From JBBQVO01 sp038211505 (lineage in GTDB: Bacteria > Chloroflexota > Dehalococcoidia > DSTF01 > JACRBR01), in NCBI GenBank assembly GCA_038211505.1, contig JBBQVO010000104.1:1-11763 (forward strand): DNA of 11,763 bases, in the 5' to 3' direction. Under the pieces are notes generated by a model. The model saw only the letters and a list, made by a program, of their open reading frames with translations, was not told the DNA's origin and did no database searches. Below, piece after piece: positions 6,272 to 11,763 of the stretch. The stretch's first letter is position 1. The number at the start of each line of letters is the position of its first letter. The translations under genes and the position numbers were made by a program.

Positions 6272-6654
6272 TTAGAAGTGAATCGTCCGATTCGCATGAT
6301 CGAACGCGACCACCACCTGATCAAAGAATCCGCTCATGCCGAGCAGATTCTGTGTGTTCCAATCCGGACAGATCGCCATTGGTACGACAAGTCGCTGATC
6401 GAGCACGTCGACCGTCACGCGATGGATCCACGCATCGTCATCTCGCCGTTCGCCACGATCAGTGAAATCCGATCGCCGTCTGCGATCTTGATACCCAGCG
6501 GCGCGATGTGCTCGCGATTGAGGAGGGATATCTCAGCGCCCGTATCGAGCACCATGTCCACACGAGTGGCGAGGACGGCATCGACAAGTTCAACGGCGAC
6601 AAACGCTTTGTGCCCGGAGTATCGGACTTCATGATCAAGCGACAGGATCGTCAT
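6272..6654 (-). pseudogene. Retropepsin-like aspartic protease (clan AA), frameshifted
   Basis: The first 75 residues from ATG 6654 hold VDMVLDTGAEISLLN, with the D-T-G catalytic motif at 37-39 of a single-domain (retroviral-type) aspartic protease that would act as a dimer. The frame is lost at about 6430/6431 and terminates soon after. In the next frame the family sequence continues for 52 codons: WIHRVTVDVLDQRLVVPMAI, NLLGMSGFFDQ (the conserved hydrophobic-Gly segment) and a final VVVAFDHANRTIHF before TAA 6274-6272. A complete product would be about 128 residues, usual for bacterial stand-alone members. The ATG overlaps the TGA of the DUF5678-like gene (ATGA), so the two were translationally coupled. 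It could be a sequencing error, a recently dead gene, or a site of programmed shift; there is no slippery run at the junction. Confidence 0.8.
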
Positions 6655-6851
6655 CCGATGAAGTAGACGTTCGGGTCAATGTCGTCTCTTCGAATTTGTT
6701 TCACAAAGGGAGAGGTTAATCCCTGCGCTTCGACCTCCTTGAGGATTTCCACGACCGAAGTCCCGACGGCCACGACGCGACAGTCTACGACCGCGATCCA
6801 TTGGCCAAGATACTCGCGAAAGTCCGCCATGTGCTCGTGAACCCAGCGCAT
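6651..6851 (-). CDS. DUF5678-like small protein
   Basis: This 66-residue protein has a pattern like DUF5678: an aromatic N-terminal segment, GQWIAVVDCRVVAVGTSVVE, a helix EILKEVEAQGL, then PFVKQIRRDD and a final NVYFIG. The function of the family is unknown. Its stop overlaps the start of the retropepsin-like gene (ATGA), and small proteins of this sort next to clan AA proteases appear to me to be a recurring pair, which I cannot verify here. The start is uncertain. ATG 6851 gives the annotated protein but has only weak Shine-Dalgarno sequence. ATG 6900 has AGAGG 8 bases before it, but reads only 15 codons to a TGA at 6855-6853, because three 10-bp tandem repeats lie between. No signal peptide is seen. 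Confidence 0.65.
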   Translation of the reverse strand: MRWVHEHMADFREYLGQWIAVVDCRVVAVGTSVVEILKEVEAQGLTSPFVKQIRRDDIDPNVYFIG

Positions 6852-6852
6852 G

Positions 6853-6900
6853 TCATCGTCGCCCGTCGTCGCCCGTCGTCGCCCGCGGTTGCGTGGTCAT
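6853..6900 (-). CDS. Possible 15-codon leader frame, or out-of-frame true N-terminus, of the DUF5678-like gene
   Basis: ATG 6900-6898 follows AGAGG by 8 bases and encodes MTTQPRATTGDDGRR before TGA 6855-6853. One base later comes ATG 6851 of the DUF5678-like gene. It may be a leader whose termination allows re-initiation, or it may be the real start displaced by the repeat number. Neither is proved by the sequence. Confidence 0.3.
   Translation of the reverse strand: MTTQPRATTGDDGRR
6855..6884 (+). repeat. Three 10-bp tandem repeats (GTCGTCGCCC)
   Basis: Three units occupy 6855-6864 (first base A instead of G), 6865-6874 and 6875-6884. The unit length is not a multiple of three. The distance from the upstream ATG (6900) to ATG 6851 is 49 bases. 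Loss of one unit, or gain of two, would put the two starts in the same frame. Confidence 0.85.
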
Positions 6901-6943
6901 CGTTGAACCTCTATCGAAGATGATACCAACTCCGAACCGCCGC

Positions 6944-8140
6944 CTAATACGACCGCGGCAATCCCAGATCCTGCTCCGCGACGTAGTTCAGGATCATCTC
7001 ACGGTTCAGCGGCGCCGTCTTCAGCACGCGGGCGCCGTTCCACAACTGCGCGAGCCCCGTCTCTTCGGCGAAGCCGATGCCGCCGTGCGTCTCCAGCGAT
7101 GCGTCTACTGCCTTCAGCGCGACGTCGGCCGAGAGCAGCTTCGCCTGATTGGCGTAGTTGCCGACGACCGCAGGATTCATGTTCGCGTCGAACGCCCACG
7201 CCGCGCGATACGTCATCAGCCGCGCCGCCTCCAGCATGATCTTCGACTCCGCGAGCGGATGCTGGATCGCCTGATAGGCGCCGATCGGCGTGTCGCGGAA
7301 GACGCGCCGCTCCTTCGCGTAGTTCACCGCCATCGTGATCGCCTGCTCGGCCATGCCGCAGTAGATGCCGCCGACGAGAATACGCTCCGGGTTGAGCGAG
7401 TTGAACATCGCCATCACGCCCTGATCTTCGACGCCGACAAGATTGGCGGCCGGGATCTCGACGTTGTCGAAGAACAGTTGCCACTGGAAGACGCCCTCGG
7501 TCGCAACGGTCGGAATCGGCGTCTTCGTCATGCCCTTCGACTTCGGATCGACGAGAAACAGTGAGAGCCCGTACGACTTCGGCAGCCCCTTCGCCTCGAT
7601 CTCGTCACGCGTCGTCGTGCGCGCGACGACAAGCATGTAGTCCGCCACCTCGACGCCCGTGATGAAGATCTTCTGTCCGTTCATCACGTACGTATCGCCG
7701 TGGCGCTTGGCGACCGTCTCGATGCGGAAGGTGTTGCTGCCGGCGTTCGGCTCGGTGACGGCGAACACGAGGATCGTCTTGCCGGAGAGGACGCCCGGCA
7801 CGATCGCGCGCTTCATCTCCTCGCTGCCGTTGCGGAGGATGCACGCCGTGTCCATGCACGTCACGAGCATCAGCGACGGCGAGAACCCGAGAGCGCAGAT
7901 GTCCTCGAACGCCAGCGTCAGCGCCAGCAGGCCGGTGTTGTTGCCGCCGTACTCTTCCGGCACAAGGCAGCCGAACAGCCCGAGATTCGCGAACTCCGAC
8001 CACAATTCGTAGTTGAACTTGTGGTCGCGATACGTCATCTCGCGCCACTCCTTCTTCCGATGCTCATACTTCGAAAGCATCTGCTTCACGGAAGCTCGCA
8101 GCAGGTTGTGCTCGTCCGAAAATGTGAAGTCGAGTGCCAT
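6944..8140 (-). CDS. Acyl-CoA dehydrogenase
   Basis: This 398-residue flavoenzyme carries out the first beta-oxidation step, acyl-CoA to trans-2-enoyl-CoA, passing electrons to an electron-transfer flavoprotein. N-terminal helices (about 1-120), a central beta domain with FAVTEPNAGSNTF (126-138) and YVMNGQKIFITG (151-162), and a C-terminal helical domain with RRVFRDTPIGAYQAIQHPLAE and LETHGGIGFAEE (349-360) match the family. The canonical C-terminal catalytic Glu (E-G-T motif) is not visible: the corresponding stretch reads LKTAPLNRE. However, E252 in NSLNPERI aligns with the helix-G base of isovaleryl-CoA dehydrogenase, so it is probably active. ATG 8140 is chosen because the family N-terminus starts there; an in-frame ATG at 8215 lies in the palindromic repeat. 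It is 167 bases downstream of the enoyl-CoA hydratase gene. Confidence 0.93.
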   Translation of the reverse strand: MALDFTFSDEHNLLRASVKQMLSKYEHRKKEWREMTYRDHKFNYELWSEFANLGLFGCLVPEEYGGNNTGLLALTLAFEDICALGFSPSLMLVTCMDTACILRNGSEEMKRAIVPGVLSGKTILVFAVTEPNAGSNTFRIETVAKRHGDTYVMNGQKIFITGVEVADYMLVVARTTTRDEIEAKGLPKSYGLSLFLVDPKSKGMTKTPIPTVATEGVFQWQLFFDNVEIPAANLVGVEDQGVMAMFNSLNPERILVGGIYCGMAEQAITMAVNYAKERRVFRDTPIGAYQAIQHPLAESKIMLEAARLMTYRAAWAFDANMNPAVVGNYANQAKLLSADVALKAVDASLETHGGIGFAEETGLAQLWNGARVLKTAPLNREMILNYVAEQDLGLPRSY

Positions 8141-8187
8141 GTGAATGCTGCTTTCGTGTCCGCGAAATTCGTCCAGAGAGAATCGAA

Positions 8188-8245
8188 GTAGGGACGTAGC
8201 TTTAGCTGCGTCCACCGCCGGACGCAGCTAAAGCTACGTCCCTAC
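8188..8245. repeat. Perfect 26-bp inverted repeat (GTAGGGACGTAGC type)
   Basis: The arm 8188-8213 is exactly complementary to 8220-8245, with a 6-base loop ACCGCC. It lies between the enoyl-CoA hydratase stop and the acyl-CoA dehydrogenase start. The GTAG beginning followed by a GCTTT-AGC core is similar in layout to the hairpin at 461-484. It could fold in the transcript and reduce read-through into the dehydrogenase gene, but there is no T tract. Confidence 0.92.
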
Positions 8246-8278
8246 GATCTGAAATCATCGATTGGCGACATGCCCACC

Positions 8279-8305
8279 GGCTCCCTCGTGCCCTTCGTGG
8301 TTAAC
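8279..8305 (-). repeat. Possible CCACGAAGGGCACGAGG-type dispersed repeat
   Basis: On the - strand, just after the enoyl-CoA hydratase stop, the sequence reads AACCACGAAGGGCACGAGGG. This resembles a short repeat I recall as frequent in intergenic regions of many environmental bacteria, often mis-predicted as NHEGHEG peptides. Only one copy is in this window. Confidence 0.4.
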
Positions 8306-8307
8306 CG

Positions 8308-9117
8308 TCACTTCCCCTTGAATTCCGGCGTGCGCTTCTCCTTGAACGCGCGCGGCCCCTCCCGCGCGTCCTCCGTCGCGTACACCGGCTGCCCAATCTG
8401 AAAATCCAGCACGAGTGCATCCGCCTCCGGCAGACACTCCGTCGCGATCACCGCTTCCTTGATCTTCTGCACCGCCACCGGGCCGTTGCTCGACACCTTC
8501 GTCGCCAGCTCGCGTGCGACGGCGAGTGCCTGCCCCTTCGGCACGACGCGTCCAATCAGCCCGAACGACAGCGCCTCTTCGGCCGGATACATATCGGCGG
8601 TCAGCAGCATCTCCATCGCCTTCGTGTACGGGATCTGTCGCCGCAATCGGATCACCGAGCCGCCTTGCGGATATAACGCCCACTTCGCCTCCGTCACGCC
8701 GAACACCGATCCCTCGCCCGCGACCCGGATGTCCGTCCCCTGCAGGATCTCCGTGCCGCCCGCGACGCAGTAGCCCTCGACGGCGGCGATCAGCGGCTTC
8801 TTCAGCTGCCGGTTCCGCAGCAGCCCCTCGAAGATGATCCCGTAGTTCGCACGAATCCGCGCCTCGAACTCATCTTCCGGCGGCAGATTCTGCATCGATC
8901 GCGCCACCAGCTTGTCGAGATCCGCGCCGGCGCAGAAGTCGTCGCCCGCGCCCGTGAGGATCGCGCAGCGCACATCAGCATCGCCGTCGATCATCTCCCA
9001 CGCGTCGGCGAGCCGGCACAACATCTCCATGTTGATCGCGTTCTTCACCTCAGGCCGATTCATCGTCAGCGTCACGATGTATCCGTCGCGATCGATCAGC
9101 AGCGCTGGTTCAGTCAT
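8308..9117 (-). CDS. Enoyl-CoA hydratase/isomerase (crotonase family)
   Basis: This 269-residue crotonase-fold protein most likely hydrates trans-2-enoyl-CoA to 3-hydroxyacyl-CoA. Visible motifs are the oxyanion-hole segment GDDFCAGADL (58-67), VEGYCVAGGTEILQGTDIRVA (113-133) with E123, and VTEAKWALYPQGGSVIRL (141-158) with E143. E123 and E143 match the two catalytic glutamates of rat mitochondrial hydratase, which favours hydratase over isomerase activity. The C-terminal trimerisation part includes FGLIGRVVPKGQALAVA and AFKEKRTPEFKGK. Of two adjacent ATG codons, 9117 is chosen because GAGGG lies at the better distance; 9120 would add one Met. The gene starts 35 bases after the lipoprotein stop and is likely in one transcript with it and the synthetase. 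Confidence 0.93.
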   Translation of the reverse strand: MTEPALLIDRDGYIVTLTMNRPEVKNAINMEMLCRLADAWEMIDGDADVRCAILTGAGDDFCAGADLDKLVARSMQNLPPEDEFEARIRANYGIIFEGLLRNRQLKKPLIAAVEGYCVAGGTEILQGTDIRVAGEGSVFGVTEAKWALYPQGGSVIRLRRQIPYTKAMEMLLTADMYPAEEALSFGLIGRVVPKGQALAVARELATKVSSNGPVAVQKIKEAVIATECLPEADALVLDFQIGQPVYATEDAREGPRAFKEKRTPEFKGK

Positions 9118-9152
9118 CATTCCCTCTAGTCGATGATTGCGAAGAGTGGTCG

Positions 9153-9602
9153 CTATGTACAGACCCACGATTGCACCCACCACGCTGACTCGCGTCGCCA
9201 CACGTCAACCGTGCACGTGTCGGTGATACCACCCGAGCCACACGTGGTTGGGAACATGACCTTGACTGTTACAGCCGACAGCTTTTCGTCCGTCGTGATC
9301 GACGCGGCATCGATGTCGCATCCAATCACGTCGTGCAACGTGAGGGTCAGAGCTTCATGCGCGTTCATCGCCGATGGACGCTGATCCGGGTACCAGACGG
9401 CTCGGTACCCGTCAGCATCCTGAGTGGCCAACGCCGTCAGCAGCTCTACCGCCTTCTTCTCGACGACGGTCCTCGCCCCCTGCGACACGACTGACGCCGT
9501 TGGCTCGGGCGTAGATTGCGGCGCTTTCGACTTCGCCCCGCCCGAGCACGCGATGGCGGCGATCATCACTCCGGAGGCGATACCTCCAAAGACTCGCTTC
9601 AC
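9153..9602 (-). CDS. Small predicted lipoprotein, possibly NTF2-like
   Basis: This 149-residue protein starts with VKRVFGGIASGVMIAAIAC, a short basic n-region, a hydrophobic stretch and a lipobox-like A-I-A-C with the candidate lipidated Cys at 19. A low-complexity Ser/Pro/Thr linker follows. The mature part (AVELLTALATQDADGYRAVWYP, later VKVMFPTTCGSGG and WWVQSWVC) has the helix-then-strands order of small NTF2/SnoaL-like domains, but no family is recognised. Several Cys (C100-110 region and the penultimate residue) could form disulfides. GTG 9602 is the start: GGGGAG is 5-6 bases upstream, and the GTG overlaps the TGA of the acyl-CoA synthetase gene (GTGA). An in-frame ATG at 9635 would bury the signal sequence. 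Confidence 0.78.
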   Translation of the reverse strand: MKRVFGGIASGVMIAAIACSGGAKSKAPQSTPEPTASVVSQGARTVVEKKAVELLTALATQDADGYRAVWYPDQRPSAMNAHEALTLTLHDVIGCDIDAASITTDEKLSAVTVKVMFPTTCGSGGITDTCTVDVWRRESAWWVQSWVCT

Positions 9603-11236
9603 TGGGGGCTCCCCGTCGCTACATCCTTCGCCCATGCGTAGTCCGCCTTCCCCGCCGGCGAGCGGCGCATCTCCTCGACGAGATGCAGTTCCCGCGGCAC
9701 CTTATAGGCGCTGATGCGACTGCGGCAGTGCGCGTCGAGATCGGCCAGCGACGGCGTCGTGCCGGCGCGCGGCTGCACGACAGCCGCCACGCGCTCGCCC
9801 CAACGCGCGTCCGGCACGCCGACGACGACGGCATCGAAGACGGCCGCGTGCGACTTCAGCGCCGCCTCAACCTCCTCCGGATAGATCTTCTCGCCGCCGC
9901 TGTTGATGCAGAGGGAGCCGCGGCCGAGCAGCGTCACCGTCCCGTCGGCCTCGACCGTGGCCATGTCGCCGGGGATCACCCAGCGGTTGCCGTCGCCGTC
10001 GGTAACGAACGTGCGCGCCGTCTTCTCGGCGTCCTTCCAGTAGCCGAGCGGCAGTCGCCCCGTGCGCGCGAGACGGCCGACGTGATCGGAGCCCGGCTCG
10101 ACGCGCCGCAGATCATCGTCGAGCACCGCCGTGTGCGGATCGACGCTGAAGCGCGGCCGGCCGCTCGTGTTCCCGCCGAGGTTCATCCCCTGATGTCCCG
10201 CCTCAGACACGCCGAACGCATCGATCAGCAGCGTGCCACCGAGTTTCGCGCGCAACTGCTCCTTTACCGCCTCCGACCAGATCGCACCGCCGGATGATAC
10301 GACGAGCAGCGACGAAAGATCATACGACGCTCCATCGCCGTACAGCGCCTCCTCGAGCGGCCGCGCCATCGCATCGCCGACAATCGACATCACGTTGACG
10401 CGCTCCCGTTCGACGAGCGTCCACAGCTCGTGCGGATCGAGGCGGCGCTTCTCGGCGAGCACCACCTTGCCGCCACCGTGCAGTCCGATCATCGCCGCCC
10501 AGTGGCCGTTGCCGTGCATCAGCGGCGCGACCGGCAGCGTCGTCGGTGGCGTTTCGCGCGCCGCAGCCGCGGGCCCGATCTCGTCCGGCGACGTGATGTC
10601 GGCGCCGCCGGGGTTGCCGCCCTGCAACCCGGCAAAGAACACGTCCTCCTGCCGCCACATCACGCCCTTCGGCATCCCCGTCGTCCCGCCCGTGTAGATG
10701 AGATACAGATCGTCGCCCGATCGCGCCTCGAAGTCGCGCACCGGCGACGCATCGGCGAGCGCAGACTCGTACTCAACCGACGGGGGCGCCGCGAGCGGCG
10801 CAGCGACGCCATCGTCGACGTGCTTCGTGCCGTCCTCAACGACGACGAAATGCCGCAGCGAGGGCACACGCGGCGCGACCGTGGCCACGCGAGGCGCGAA
10901 CTCGCGATGATAGATCAGCGCGACGAGATCAGCATCATCGAACAGATAACGCAGTTCGTCTTCGACGTAGCGGAAGTTGATGTTCACCGGCACGGCGCGG
11001 ATCTTGAACGCCGCCAGCGCCGCCTCGATGTACTCGTTGCAGTTGTAGAGATACAGCCCGACGTGATCGCCGCGCTTCACGCCCGCCGCTCGCAGATGAT
11101 GCGCCAGCCGCGTCGCCCGCCCGTCAACCTCCGCGAACGTCAACCGCCGCTCGCCGTACACGATCGCCTCGCGCCCCGGCACATGATCGGCAACATTCTC
11201 GAACAAGTCGGCCAGGTTGAAGGAGAGCGAGGTCAC
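9599..11236 (-). CDS. Acyl-CoA synthetase (AMP-forming, ANL superfamily)
   Basis: This 545-residue enzyme activates a carboxylic acid to acyl-CoA through an acyl-AMP. Motifs in order: the P-loop-like YLIYTGGTTGMPKG (178-191), SSGGAIW (314-320), the A5 motif DAFGVSEAGHQG (339-350), IPGDMATVEADG (421-432) with the ribose-binding Asp, LLGRGSLCINSGGEKIYPEE (436-455, hinge and A8), and RRSPAGKADY with the catalytic Lys at 530. The opening MTSLSFNLADLFENVADHVP is typical of the FadD3/long-chain-like group that starts with FNLADLFE. The chain length of the substrate cannot be read from the sequence. GTG 11236 is chosen because the family N-terminus begins there; the ribosome binding site is weak. 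A six-codon frame (ATG 11250 to TGA 11233) overlaps the GTG. The thiolase-like gene lies upstream across the repeat element. Confidence 0.94.
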   Translation of the reverse strand: MTSLSFNLADLFENVADHVPGREAIVYGERRLTFAEVDGRATRLAHHLRAAGVKRGDHVGLYLYNCNEYIEAALAAFKIRAVPVNINFRYVEDELRYLFDDADLVALIYHREFAPRVATVAPRVPSLRHFVVVEDGTKHVDDGVAAPLAAPPSVEYESALADASPVRDFEARSGDDLYLIYTGGTTGMPKGVMWRQEDVFFAGLQGGNPGGADITSPDEIGPAAAARETPPTTLPVAPLMHGNGHWAAMIGLHGGGKVVLAEKRRLDPHELWTLVERERVNVMSIVGDAMARPLEEALYGDGASYDLSSLLVVSSGGAIWSEAVKEQLRAKLGGTLLIDAFGVSEAGHQGMNLGGNTSGRPRFSVDPHTAVLDDDLRRVEPGSDHVGRLARTGRLPLGYWKDAEKTARTFVTDGDGNRWVIPGDMATVEADGTVTLLGRGSLCINSGGEKIYPEEVEAALKSHAAVFDAVVVGVPDARWGERVAAVVQPRAGTTPSLADLDAHCRSRISAYKVPRELHLVEEMRRSPAGKADYAWAKDVATGSPQ

Positions 11237-11299
11237 AGTTGGTCGTCCATCGCTTGCAATGTTGTTACTCCATGACCGCTGTCACTCTGAGCGCGGCGG

Positions 11300-11428
11300 A
11301 ACTGTCATTCTGAGCGAAGCGAAGAATCTCTCCGATGTCACCACGAATGCCGTCCCGAATGAACGCCGCCAGAGACGAATAACGGTGACTGGCCGAAGAG
11401 ATTCTTCGCTTCGCTCAGAATGACAGTT
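11300..11428. repeat. 129-base element with perfect 32-bp terminal inverted repeats
   Basis: Arm 11300-11331 is the exact reverse complement of 11397-11428; 65 bases lie between. The arms contain TCATTCTGAGCGAAGCGAAG, a unit I recall as very widespread in intergenic DNA of environmental bacteria, where it is often mistranslated as VILSEAKNL. A diverged partial copy (GTCACTCTGAGCGCGG) lies just left at 11281-11296. The remainder of the 276-base gap 11237-11512 has no supported gene. The layout is MITE-like, but no transposase is present and target-site duplications are not obvious. Confidence 0.88.
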
Positions 11429-11512
11429 ATCTCGAAGTGACAGTCACCGTGAAACGCAGCCGGTAACCTCAAAGCCCTCTCCGAAAGGAACATCAATCCT
11501 CCGTCGCACTGC

Positions 11513-11763
11513 CTACCCTTTCTCACTCCCCACGATCCACATCGCGAAGAACTGCGAGCCGCCGCCGTACGCGTGGCCGAGCGCACGCCTCACGCCGTCG
11601 AGTTGATGCGCGCCCGCCGTGCCGCGCACCTGCATCGTCGCTTCGGCGAAACGCAGCATCCCCGATGCCCCGATCGGGTTCGACGATAGTACGCCGCCGG
11701 ACATGTTGACCGGGAAGTCGCCGCCCATCGCCGTCGCGCCCGCCTCCGTCATCTTCCAGCCTT
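11513..11763 (-). CDS. Thiolase-like protein (SCP-x/lipid-transfer type), C-terminus only
   Basis: The last 83 codons of a gene whose start lies beyond the right edge. The sequence GDFPVNMSGGVLSSNPIGASGMLRFAEATMQVRG and the ending HAYGGGSQFFAMWIVGSEKG match the C-terminal thiolase domain, as in archaeal and SCP-x/Ltp-type acetyl-CoA acetyltransferase-like proteins. The canonical GHP catalytic His motif is replaced by SNP, and the C-x-G Cys by Tyr (AYGGG). These changes are known in the non-canonical group, which often needs a DUF35 partner. In classical beta-oxidation a thiolase would cleave 3-ketoacyl-CoA, but with these substitutions the actual reaction is uncertain. It is upstream of the acyl-CoA synthetase and reads the same way, separated from it by the 129-base element. 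Confidence 0.85.
   Translation of the reverse strand, partial: GWKMTEAGATAMGGDFPVNMSGGVLSSNPIGASGMLRFAEATMQVRGTAGAHQLDGVRRALGHAYGGGSQFFAMWIVGSEKG

Noticed and set aside
6855..6884. CRISPR array
   Set aside because: The repeats are only 10 bp and directly adjacent with no spacers, and no cas genes are present.
11233..11250. Five-residue leader peptide before the acyl-CoA synthetase
   Set aside because: ATG 11250 reads to a stop overlapping the GTG start, but it has no clear ribosome binding site and such short frames arise by chance.
11338..11586. A - strand 82-codon frame containing VILSEAKNL
   Set aside because: It is a translation of the inverted-repeat arm and overlaps the thiolase gene; such peptides are common artefacts.

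Overview
The window is high-G+C bacterial chromosomal DNA with dense coding on both strands, short intergenic gaps and many dispersed palindromic repeats. The best guess for the source is an environmental (metagenome-type) bacterium, possibly Chloroflexota of the Dehalococcoidia/SAR202 kind. This rests on a threonine-synthase-like end followed by NIL-domain and MoaD-like genes, and on the acyl-CoA gene content. There is no marker gene, so the taxonomy is inference only.

Layout. On the + strand, positions 2-937 hold the 3' end of a gene (probably threonine synthase), a NIL-domain protein and a MoaD/ThiS-like sulfur carrier. A 249-base gap with hairpin repeats separates the last two. Everything from 1054 to the right edge reads on the - strand, so transcription runs right to left. 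In that order: the C-terminus of a thiolase-like protein (edge-truncated), a 129-base inverted-repeat element, an acyl-CoA synthetase, a small lipoprotein, an enoyl-CoA hydratase, a perfect 26-bp hairpin, an acyl-CoA dehydrogenase, a DUF5678-like protein coupled to a frameshifted retropepsin-like protease, a decayed second copy of the acyl-CoA dehydrogenase C-terminus, a HAD-like protein, an unidentified 131-aa protein coupled to a BatD/DUF4381-like membrane protein, tRNA-Ser(UGA), a frameshifted AlkZ-type winged-helix DNA glycosylase coupled to a YdeI/OmdA protein, and a hypothetical protein resembling the PD-(D/E)XK fold.

How the genes work together. Acyl-CoA synthetase, acyl-CoA dehydrogenase, enoyl-CoA hydratase and thiolase could activate and shorten a fatty or other carboxylic acid by beta-oxidation. 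A 3-hydroxyacyl-CoA dehydrogenase is not visible here. The NIL and MoaD-like proteins next to a probable threonine synthase suggest sulfur transfer linked to amino-acid biosynthesis. The winged-helix gene may be a DNA-repair glycosylase.

Most worth checking: (1) the DUF5678/retropepsin pair lying between an intact acyl-CoA dehydrogenase end and a decayed homologous end, with three 10-bp tandem repeats in its 5' region that put a well-placed upstream start out of frame; (2) a MoaD-like protein ending in Gly-Gly-Arg instead of Gly-Gly; (3) several dispersed palindromic repeat families; (4) two genes broken by single-base shifts; (5) a HAD-like protein lacking two usual catalytic residues. I did not find a clearly new multi-gene system; the DUF5678/protease cassette is the closest candidate.
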